This document shows, piece by piece, positions 54,470 to 64,000 of a stretch of 64,000 nucleotides of DNA. The notes beneath the pieces are model-generated. The model saw only the letters and a list, made by a program, of their open reading frames with translations, was not told the origin of the DNA and ran no database searches. The stretch is from Mimachlamys varia (lineage: Eukaryota; Mollusca; Bivalvia; Pectinida; Pectinidae): NCBI GenBank assembly GCA_947623455.1, contig OX392532.1, positions 31,408,792-31,472,791 on the forward strand, read 5' to 3'. Position 1 is the stretch's first letter. Each line of letters begins with the position of its first letter. Both the position numbers and the translations under genes were made by a program.

Positions 54470-56100
54470 ATGATTTAAAATGTATTATATAATTGATAAT
54501 ATAATCTGGTCGATCAGCATTGGTTGTACATTCTTTTTTATCTCCGAGTTTAAAAATTGTTATATAACACTGTTTTGATATAATGGGGATCATGCAATTG
54601 ACAGAAAAATATTGAATATATCTCTGCTGCAGATAAATAAATACTTGTGACCTTGATACTATTTTTGATGTCAAAAAGTTATTAGTGTTTATTATACACG
54701 TCGCCTGTATTATCAGTTAAATTTCTACACAGGAAAATTGGGAATATCTGTTACACTTAATAACAAAAAAATATGTTGTAGTGCTATTTAATCAAAGATT
54801 TTTTTCATATATTAGTTGAATTACACATTTTGAAGTTTTCCTTTCATCCTTAGGCCAAATTATCTTGTCTAAATTTCAGTATGTGCCATTTCTGATGACT
54901 CCAGTGGTAGTTTTTATCAGATTAAGGATTGTTACAGTTTAAAAAAAAAAAACGGATTAAATTATTCATGTTTATGAATGACAGGATGAGTACATGAGGT
55001 TTAAAAGATGAGTTCAACTGTTCATACAATGTATATAACGTACTAATATAAACAGAACTACCGGTATATTATCCTGGAATAAGTCAAAGTGTTATTGTGA
55101 TATTGAAATACAGCTTGTTATTTAAAGAAAAACTGTAAATTAAAATGTGTTAATGCTATTTCACTATTGTACTGGTCGTGATGGTTTTGTATTGGAATAA
55201 AACGGTATCGACAGTTTTTACGAGTATGTTATTAATTAGTATTATGTAGAAAGATTAAATAAATAAAAACAAGACAACAAACTTCCAAATGCTTTCACCT
55301 GCTTCAGGGCTCTTCAGACAAGTTGGAACTTTGAAAGATTGGAACCTACACATGGAAACAAACTATTTTTTACATTATATATATATGGAAGGGTAGGACA
55401 CAATGAATTCACATTATTGAATCCCTTATTTGTGTACAGTGAAGTACGTAAAATTCAATTTTAAATCTTTATATTAACAAAGTGCTATCTATTTTGGAAT
55501 TCTGACTAACTTTCCTTCATAATGTCATAACAAAATGTTAAGCACTTAATAAATGTAAAATTTGACTTTAACCTATGACTTTGACCTTTGACCCGGTGAC
55601 CTTGGGGTTTGGTCAATAGACATCTTTATTTATTCTGACCAACTTTCCTTCATAGTGTCATAACAAATTATCAGTCAGTAAAAAATTGACAGACGGACGA
55701 ACAGCAGGACAGACAGACGGACAAGCTTGGCTGAAGATTGGCCTCTTTTACCTTGAGGTTTGGTCAATTACAATCTAATTGAAATTCAGATTCTCACTAT
55801 TACTATCCTGTGTAGTACACACGATAGTAATAGTGAGGATCTGTATTTTAATCAGATTGAATCAATTATATTGTTACATGCATGTTTATAATTAGACGGT
55901 GAGGGTGAGAGTGCATCACCTTGGCGTACACGTTTGGATGTTTGAAAAGTATTTTTTTATCTCTGACCTTTTGGTGAAGGTCACACTGGCCTATTGACAG
56001 TGCACTGCACAACGTCTATTGGTGATGCACGGGTATTCTAAAACATTTATCAATATACATGTATCTTAAATGGTTTAAAAGTTATCGCCCGGACAAGAAT
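54470..56100. other. Gene-free DNA with a possible tandem-type element at 55.5-55.7 kb
   Basis: Around 55500-55735 the block ACTTTCCTTCATA-TGTCATAAC occurs twice, with TTTGACCTTTGACCCGGTGA between and a GACAGACGGAC-type run at the end. This is the same build as the pearl-like element. TTGGTCAAT-ACA and ATCTAATTGAAATTCAGATT at 55755-55860 form a further small inverted repeat. No gene is seen. Confidence 0.5.
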
Positions 56101-56104
56101 TATT

Positions 56105-56849
56105 AGCTCACTTGGTCCGAAGGACCGAGGTGAGCTTATGCCATACCGTGGCGTCTGTCGTCCGTCAACAATTCTTTAAACAACTTCTTCTCCATAACCA
56201 CAGAAAGGAAATCAACTTAATTTGGCAGGAAGCATCCTTAGGTGCCCAGGATTCAAAACTGAACTTATGGTGGGACTGACCCCCTAGGGAGCTGAGGGCG
56301 AGGCCAAAAAGGGTTATTAAGCTATATTGGTTTAAGCGACTTCTTCTCCAAAACCAATGATTGGAAATCAGCCTTATTTGGCAGGAAGTATCCCTAAGTA
56401 CTCAGGATTCAAAATTGTACTAATGGTGGGACTGATCCCCTAGGGGGCTGAGGGGTGGGGCCAAAAAGGGTTATTTAGCAATATTGGTTTAAGCAACTTC
56501 TCCATAACCACTGATTGGAAATCAGCCTTATTTGGTAGGAAGCATCCCTAGGTGCTCAAGATTCAAAACTGTACTCATGGTGGGACTGACTCGACCCCTA
56601 GGGGGATGAGGGGCGGGCCAAAAAGGGTTATATAGCTATATCATGGTTTAAGCGACTTCTTCTCCATAACCACTGATTGGAAATCAGCCTTATTTGGTAG
56701 GAAGCATCCCTAGGTGCTGAGGATTCAAAACTGTACTAATGGTGGGACCGACTCCCCAGGGGGCTGAGGGGCGGGGCCAAAAAGAAAATATTTTACCATA
56801 ATTACTTAGATACCAATGTATCCATGTGAGCGATACTGGGCCTCTTGTT
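56105..56849. repeat. Tandem-core repeat, four ~156-bp units
   Basis: It starts AGCTCACTTGGTCCGAAGGA and ends CATGTGAGCGATACTGGGCC. Unit landmark ACTTCTTCTCC occurs near 56183, 56339, 56495 and 56655, each followed by GGAAATCAGCC, GGAAGCATCC and GGTGGGACTGA. This repeat is familiar from molluscan genomes. The minus-strand frame across the last unit is not a gene. Confidence 0.8.
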
Positions 56850-56869
56850 GAAAAAAATACACTTATTTG

Positions 56870-58589
56870 ACCTCTGACCTTGAGGTCAAGATCGCAGTTA
56901 CATAATGACATTGCACTGTACATCTGCTTTATAAAGGTGATGCAAATTAAATATACTGCAAGTTTTGTCAATATATATTCAACAGTTTAGAAGTTGTGGC
57001 CCGGAAAAGAATTATTAGAAGAACTAGAATCGGTACTAATACAATACGGGAATGTCTCCCTTCATACGAAGGGGAGACATAATTAAACGTCGAAGAGGAA
57101 ACCTTGAACGGTAAACGTCATCTACATAAAGGAAAAAATATAAAACGGCAAGAGTCATCTACAAAAATAAAACGAAATTTCCGTAAGCCTGACATACATA
57201 GATGAAACCACGGAGGAGATATTGCCGAGGAAGATAATTATATAACGCATGGGGAAATGGCGAGGCAGGTTTTCGATAATCCAAGCTTAACTCTAAAAAC
57301 GCTAGGTTATACCAAAATTGAATGTACGTTGTTACCACTATTCTATTGATTCCATGTGAAATAAAACTCGCCAATCGCTAGGCGGTCCTTTAAAGGTTAC
57401 GTATAGAGCAGCAACACCCGCCTTCAAAGCTTGTGAAGTTTTCCGTTACGCAACCGCAAGATTCTTTTGATTCACAACCTTATCTTTTCGTCTCGCCCAC
57501 AAGATGGAGCACACGCACACTGATCCTTATAATATCCAGATGCATATACTTTAGCTAAAGTGAGCGTAACATTTGTGTGTCGAGATTTGATGATATATAT
57601 ATAGTATTCAGAAACTGTTCCAGAAAGTATCATATATTACTCCCGTTTTGCGTTTCTAACATGCATCAACTACATGTAGTTTAAGCTATGTTGATGCCAA
57701 CCTCAACATTCCAGGGATTACGCTTACCTTCGCTCTCTGTTCCCCTGGAATTTATCATAGCAAAATTAAAGGCACGTCGCTAGTTATTCCACTGATGTCA
57801 AGTAAAAAAGTCCTGATAAACCACTATATATATATAGGCTGATACTTGTCTTTTTTAATATTTCAGCGGAGCAACGGCCGACTTCAAAGCCGGTAGTAAC
57901 ACTTTTTACCGTTACGCTGCCGTGAAATTCTTTTATGTTCTTCAAAAGATTAATCTGTTGCATAGCGAGCCGTCGTTTTTTTCTACATGGCATATATCAT
58001 TACCGATAATCTGGGGGGGGGGGCGAAAATGAACGTAACGTAGGCCAACACTAGATAAGAAAAATGTTGGTGCCGTTTCAAGTCGAAGGAACGTTGTCAG
58101 ACGAGTTGGTCAATCTACAAGAGTCAATATCTTAGGGAGAAAGGTATTTGATATAGATTTGGTCTGGAGCATCCTTGGGCAAAAGGGACTGATTTTGTAT
58201 AAAAGGGGTATTTGGGTCCCCTGGGACGAGAGGAGTGGGACCAGTAGGGACATTAGAGGTATAAAAACTGTATCAAACCATTCTTCTACTGTACAGTAGA
58301 GATCAAAGAATTTTTAATATCCCAAATTGAGCTGGGGTATCCTCGGGCGATGGGAACCCACTTTCGTATAAACGGGGGGTTTGGATTTCCTGTGAACGAA
58401 GGCTATGTAGAAGGGGAAAAAGAGGTAAATGCTGTTTTAAAATCCTTCTTCTACTGCAGAGATTGAGGGATTCAATCATTAATATTGGTCTGGGGCATCC
58501 TTGAACCAAGTCAGTTTTGTATATATTTGTATGTTAGTGCCAAAAGTCTTTTATTTTGCTATATATTCTTTGTATTTCAAACTTTTTTC
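56870..58589. other. Gene-free DNA with dispersed repeat fragments
   Basis: Segments near 57410-57475 and 57880-57935 are inverted relatives of 27350-27415, and they share CGACTTCAAAGC-type and CCGTTACG cores. GTCTCCC-TTCATACGAAGGG-GAGAC near 57051-57079 is a small palindrome. A low-complexity G run lies at about 58012. No gene is seen. Confidence 0.45.
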
Positions 58590-59536
58590 ATTGAATTTTC
58601 CTGACTTCGTTTATGGATGGATTTTGACAATTTTTTTTTGCGATGTCATTTCTCAGTCTCCTATATTCAAGTGTTGGAATGCCAAGTTTGAGTAGTCTTT
58701 CTGGATAGGAAAGACTTTCTAGACCTATGACTCTTTTGGTGGCTCTATGTTGGACATTTTCCACTGCTATTTGGTCTTTTTTAAACACCTGGGACCAGAC
58801 TTTACTCTAGCATTGGCCTAACACGACTTTTGTATAGACACTTGAACATATTTTAATCCATATAGGTGAATGTCCTGAATATAAGACCTAGATTCTTGTT
58901 GGCTTTTTTAACTTGACATGTTCATATGTTCGCTGAATTTTAGCTTGTTATCAAATATTACACCTAGATCGTTTTCATTATAAACTTTTTTTTATCACGG
59001 TTTCTTCGCTTTTTGATTTCAAGACTAGGGTTGGGTTCTGTTTCAGATAACCTATGTTCATGTGTTTCCATTTAGTTATATTTAGTTTCATTTTCCAGTT
59101 CATAGTCCAATCTACAAGTTTGTCTAGGTCACTCTGAAGTTCTTCTACTTGACTACCACACCTAAAAAGTTTAGAGTCATCCGCAAACAATTTTACCATG
59201 CTGGACACATTGTCAGAGATATCGTTTACATAGATAAGAAACAGAACAGGGCCTAAAACACTCCCCTGAGGAACCCCACTTGTGACATTGACATAACCAG
59301 ACCTTTCACCATTGACGATAACACATTGTCTCAAGTCGGACAGGAAATTTTCAATCCATTTTAGGGTATTACCCTCCACTCCATAACCTCTCAATTTTAC
59401 TAGTAAGTGTTTATGGGGGACCTTATCGAATGCCTTACTGAAGTCTAGATATACTGCGTTGACATTCTCTCCATTGTCTATGATTGTTGCCCAGTGCTCC
59501 AGGACTTCTAGTAGGTTGGTTGTGCAGGATTTACAT
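58590..59536 (-). pseudogene. Non-LTR retrotransposon RT fragment
   Basis: On the minus strand one frame from about 59536 to 58978 reads SCTTNLLEVLEHW, then AVYLDFSKAFDKVPHKHLL, then SGVPQGSVLGPVLFLIYVND and the catalytic KLFADDSKLFR. These are the RT motifs of a Jockey/CR1-type LINE, including the FADD box. Downstream the match continues through frameshifts to VQHRATKRVIGLESLSYPER and LEYRRLRNDI (58588-58788), the usual C-terminal region. The N-terminal RT and the endonuclease are missing, so it is a dead, 5'-truncated copy. Confidence 0.88.
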
Positions 59537-60140
59537 CAAAGGGTCGAAACAGTCTTCTCATCTCATAAACAATATTATGGGATTTTGTCCCCTGAAATCA
59601 ATATCTACTGTTCTATTTGCTAGGGTGTATCAATGCAGGAGCGTTCATGAGTAATTATAATTAGTGCAGAGCTGCGGGGCGAAAAGAGAAAAATTGTTGT
59701 TTAAAAAGCCAAGGATATATATACATATGTATTGCTGTACCATTAGAGGGATGTAATGTAATAAAAATAAATACATAAGAACAAAACCGTCTCAGTTTTT
59801 TATTAACCAGGTACGTGTATGCGATACAGACTCTTTGTGCCTCTTGTTTTAAAACAGCTATTGAGGCTTAAAATTACCATAATATTTTTTTTTCTAGATA
59901 TCAGAGGAAGCGCTCAATTTATTATTTTTTTTTTTGTTCATTCGTGCGAGGAAAAGTCATTTGTTAAGACATATGTAATCATATTTTTGTTAATTTAATA
60001 TAATATAAAAAGTATAAAGTAATTCCAACTTAAAGTGCTGCAATATCAATATTTTGTAAGGGGAAATATTTTCAAGAAATCTGATGCAACTATTCCGGAT
60101 ATACAACTCCGGTTTCTTTTCCAATTTAGAAACGTTCAAG
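59537..60140. other. TIMM22 upstream region
   Basis: No gene is seen. Two GGAA/TTCC ETS-like cores lie just upstream of the start (ATTCCGGAT near 60092 and CTCCGG near 60107), and there is no TATA box. An in-frame ATG at 60084 would add 19 residues, but its context is weaker. Confidence 0.45.
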
Positions 60141-63100
60141 ATGGCTGCGCCCATTAGGCCCCACGATCCAAGTAAGGACAGGGCGCGGACAGATTTATCG
60201 CTGCTAACCTTTACCAATGTGGTGGATGAAGTGTTAGGAGAAAAGAACGGAAATCGGAAATACCAAGCTCCGATCGTTATCGGCGGTATACCAAGGCTTC
60301 CCATGCACAAGCAAGAGGTCAGGATTACCAAGTTCTTCGAAAGTTGCACCTTCAAATTTTGTGCCAGTGGAGTCATGGGTAAGTAAAACTATCTACATGA
60401 ATGTCCTGTAGATAACCTATAAAACAAAAATTTACGGCCATCTCAACACATCAAGGAGCATATTTTGCACATTTAACAATAATGATATGACATTGCTTTC
60501 ACCCCCTCCCCCCCCCCCCAAAAAAAACCAACCCCACCTGTACATAATGTACAACACTCATGGACATACATCTTGTACATGCATACTATATACGAACTTA
60601 AATGTTCTTTATTGTTGTCCCGAGTTACCTCCCATCAAAATAGTAAGATTAAGCAGCACAATTAAATTGAATTAATCATCACGTACATACATGTATGGCA
60701 AGTTATTAAGCAAAAAAAAAAAACTTTAAAAAAAAGTCAAGTGTCTGCAAAATTGCCACAACTCATTTTTTATTTTTTTTTGCAACTACATAAGTGTAAC
60801 GTGCTGGGGCCGGTTGTTCAAAGGTTGATTAAAAGTTAATCGAGGATTAAAGCTCCATTAAACCAACATTAACTTTATGACGTCATTTCCAGAAAATGTT
60901 ACGTTGCACAAACGTTCATTAACTTTAAAGAAGGATTAAAGCTTGGTTAACTCTCCGATTTTTAATGAAGGTTAAGGGCTCCATTAAACCTAGATTAAAT
61001 AGTCAAAACTGCAAAGTTCTACTTCATGATGTAGATGAACCTGTTTTTTTATATTCTTGGAGTTGAAGGGAACCGTTAGGCCTAAGCTTAACCTAACTGT
61101 GAGTTCACTTCGACCACAGGGACACGTTACAAAAGTACGGGGTTGCGGGGGGGGGGGTCTCTCGATATGAACATAACGCATGTGCTATGTTTATATCGAA
61201 TCCCCCTCCCCCTACATTTGACCATAGATACGTATACGTTTGGATCGTGTCCCTGTTTTACGACCGGTCACAAACTAAAACTTGTTATCAGAGCAAGGTA
61301 GGCCTAAGCTTATAACAGGTTTGGCAGGGTTGGCTACGAATTTATCATTTGCATAGTGAGAGATTGGTTAGAACATCCACCGAAAAGAAATCGTTATGTC
61401 TATGCAAACATCCAATAAAAAAAATCTACTTACAACTCGCGTATGTTTAAGACAATTTATTGTCTGTTTGTTGACCATTGCACCTGCATCCCATAATTTT
61501 GTAAAACGCAACTCTGATGACGTAGAGCGTAATACCCCAAGGTGTTACTAAATAACAAAACGGCCCAGTATAAGAGGGCGAATGCTGCTTTTGTGGCGTT
61601 TATGAATGTCTAAATATTGTTCTGTTTTTGGCCTTGTTGAATTATACTTTCTATTATATTCTTTTAATAATTAATACGGTAGTATAGTATACAATCATTG
61701 AAAAATACCGATTTACCGAGCGTATTGTGAAGCTCCATTTACTTTATCATGAAAACGTTTCAGCAGGGGTTATGTCCCTTCCACTGCTACGATGGTTTAT
61801 TAAGTTCATTAATTAGGCGGCCCACTAATATTGTTCTGTGTGCACGTGTAAAAACATATTTTGAATGCGTATTCCGCAGTAGTATTTCATACCCTACATA
61901 ACTTCTAAACTACTTTTGTTTGACTTTTTTGCATTCATTTCTGTAGCTATCATATTCCAGACCCTCTTCCTGTCCTCATTTGTCGCATTAGAAGTAAGCC
62001 TAATTATCTTTTAATTATGATGTCCGTGTGCTGCTCACAAATGTAAAGAGCTCAAGTTCATTGCTGCCGAGTTTCTGCCCTTGGACGTTTTGACTCCATT
62101 TAGACTGGGAATTCCTGGGAATCCCCTTATTTAAATGAGGTTTAATTGAGGATTCCCAATTAAACCTTCATTAAAGCTCCATTAACTTATTGACCTTTAA
62201 TGAACCTTTTGAACAACTCATTTTTAATCCACTATTAACTAATTGTGGATTAAGATTTAATCTACATTTAAAGCTCAATTAAAAGATAATGGAGGTTTAA
62301 TTTAATAGACCTTTGAACAACCGGCCCCAGGCGATCACCCATCCAAGGACTGACTATATATGCTATTCGTTGCTTAACTAGCGTGAAAGGGTCCCGGGTT
62401 ATACCGCATGACTGAAAAATCTGGCTTGCCAGTTAGGCAGTACTTCCCTCTCGTACACCTAGCTGGACATTACACAAGTTTACCTTCACAGTTGTCAGTT
62501 TAGATTATTACTTAATTAGCCTGAATTTCTTCTGGTTCTGACACCAGACTTGACATTTTGACTGATACTAAGAGTGTCTGGTGTGGAGCTAGACACTCAG
62601 GCATGAATCTTGCCTGAAACAAACATTTTGTTTTGGCCTCAAAACAGAATTTTAATTGTTTGAGAGAGTTCAAAACTTCACTTCACATATTAATAAATTA
62701 TAATATGTTGATGAAATGAAACTCTAAAAACCTTACAAATGAAATGAAACATGAATAATATGATTGCTTACTATTTCATGGGATATAAACTTATCTTTCC
62801 CACCATCTCCCTAATACCACATACTTTTCTTCTCTTCATTTCAATGTTAATAATAAAACATTGTGAATTTTACGAGGTTTTTATGGATTGTTACGAGTAT
62901 CTATTACGGATTGTTACGATTCATAGAAGCTATTACATATATGTAAGTGTTATAGTCACAACCTGTTTATGTTGTTTGCGAGTAGTTACAAATTAGTTAC
63001 AATTGGTGAAGTTGTGTCCGGCTGTGAAAGATAAACCAAACTTCCTCTATGTGTACACTCCAGTCTGTCACTGGCTCGACAGTCATGTCTATTTTGTTGA

Positions 63101-64000
63101 TTGTACTTGAAAATTGATTAATCGATCACTGTTCATCATGATCGATCATGGTTCATACTTTTCACATAGGCCAATTTCTTTTCTTCAATGAATAGCGACA
63201 ACATGGCTTCGGAAGTCTGTTTATACCAAACACCAAAGTGCAAAGTACACATAACAGTACCTCTGATTGTTCAGGTGCACTATCTAGGAATCGAACCAAT
63301 AAGAACATGTGTTTGGAAGTAATGAGACACAGTATCAAAATGGGAGTACTGAACTGAAGGCCTGACGAAATAAATATCATCTCGGGACTATCTGTTTGAA
63401 AGTTTTAAACTATTTAGGTTTAGGTACTGCCAGTCTTTGACTTTTTTAATGTTTTGCAGGAAGTGTGATTGATCTTATACAGTGTTCGGTCAAGACAAAC
63501 TTAGTTCATGGTCTGATCAGGAATTTCATTAATATTTATATATGTCTTAATTCCTTTTTTATTCTTTTATAAATTCTAAAATATAACCTCATTAAATAAT
63601 CGATCATTAGTCGATCATCAGTTGTTTGTGTGACGGTGATGATCGATCACGCTTTTTCAAGTGATTCCCAACACTTATTTGAATTTGAAGAGTTTAAATG
63701 TGTCTGCAGGTTGGAATGATAATTAGCGTACCACAAGTAAACTACCTGGTATGTATAATTACAATTTTCACTTCATCGATATTGTCGATCACAATATGTG
63801 ATTGGTTTTTTTTTCAGGGTTTGCACTAGGAGGTGTTTTTGGACTGTTCACTTCGGCTATAGACCCTATGTCCACCATGTCTACAGAAACCCCCACTACA
63901 AGGATGGTGCTGCAGGAAATGAAAGCTCGGTCCTTGAGTTACGGAAAAAACTTTGCCATTGTTGGAGCCATGTTTGCCACAACAGAATGCCTGATTGAAT
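60141..64000 (+). CDS. TIMM22: Mitochondrial import inner membrane translocase subunit Tim22 (5' part)
   Basis: Exon 1 is 60141-60378 (79 codons plus one base; donor GTAAGT). Exon 2 starts at 63818 after TTTTTTTTCAG and is open to the window end. About 140 codons are visible of an expected ~200. Tim22 forms the channel of the carrier translocase in the mitochondrial inner membrane. Recognised blocks are IGGIPRLP, then KFFESCTFKFCASGVMGFAL (first membrane segment with its glycine motif GFALGGVFGLF), the loop TPTTRMVLQEMKARSLSYGK, and NFAIVGAMFATTECLIE (second membrane segment, with its conserved cysteine). I chose the ATG at 60141 for its context (CAAGATGG) and the typical MAAP start. The 3' end of the gene is outside the window. 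Confidence 0.95.
60804..62330. mobile_element. 1.5-kb element with perfect 21-bp TIRs in TIMM22 intron 1
   Basis: CTGGGGCCGGTTGTTCAAAGG at 60804-60824 is perfectly inverted at 62310-62330. The terminal ~250 bp on each side consist of ATTAA/TTAAT-rich repeats (GGATTAAAGCTCCATTAA and variants). The ~900-bp middle is unique with no transposase frame. No target duplication is obvious. It is non-autonomous and the superfamily is unknown. Confidence 0.78.

Noticed and set aside
56690..56971. 93-codon minus-strand open frame
   Set aside because: It lies over the last unit of a tandem repeat; similar fragments arise from the other units.
60084..60140. Upstream in-frame ATG for TIMM22
   Set aside because: It would add 19 residues with no family similarity. 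The ATG at 60141 has a better context and a typical MAAP start, but the choice is not proven.
59990..60376. 128-codon minus-strand open frame
   Set aside because: It is antisense to TIMM22 exon 1, which is supported by family motifs and a correct splice junction.

Overview
This window looks like nuclear genomic DNA from a marine mollusc, most likely a bivalve; I cannot name the species. It is AT-rich and intron-rich, with canonical GT-AG splice sites. It carries tRNA-derived SINEs of the molluscan type, tandem-unit elements resembling the bivalve 'pearl' family, Penelope-like and non-LTR retroelement debris, and many short inverted-repeat elements. I see no bacterial or viral gene organisation.

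Four protein-coding genes can be modelled exon by exon. (1) A histidine N-acetyltransferase / NAT16-like GNAT gene on the minus strand (9274-12740, 3 exons, 334 aa). (2) DPH1, the diphthamide-biosynthesis radical-SAM family subunit, on the minus strand (17461-28883, 12 exons, 483 aa, all three cluster cysteines present). (3) ROGDI, the Rav2-like subunit of the V-ATPase-associated RAVE/rabconnectin-3 assembly, on the plus strand (28974-47881, 11 exons, 261 aa). (4) The 5' part of TIMM22, the mitochondrial carrier translocase channel, on the plus strand (from 60141, running off the window end). DPH1 and ROGDI are divergent, with only 90 bp between their start codons and a palindromic ETS-type site in that gap. 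This is a compact bidirectional housekeeping promoter.

Region by region: 1-9 kb is gene-poor. It holds an intact tRNA-Ser(TGA), two broken copies of it with partly duplicated flanks, an SGNH-hydrolase-like relic, a mariner transposase relic and several foldback elements. 9-13 kb is the NAT gene. 13-17 kb holds a TTAA-flanked MITE and two reverse-transcriptase relics. 17-29 kb is DPH1 and 29-48 kb is ROGDI; most of their larger introns carry transposable elements. 48-60 kb is gene-poor with repeats and a non-LTR relic. 60-64 kb is TIMM22, with a 1.5-kb terminal-inverted-repeat element in its first intron.

The most unusual structures are a 2.9-kb foldback element in ROGDI intron 1 (29257-32165), whose two arms each contain four ~196-bp tandem units, and a Penelope-like copy flanked by inverted rather than direct terminal repeats (37037-38241). 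ROGDI intron 5 contains three MITEs from three superfamilies almost back to back. I found no new defence or biosynthetic system.
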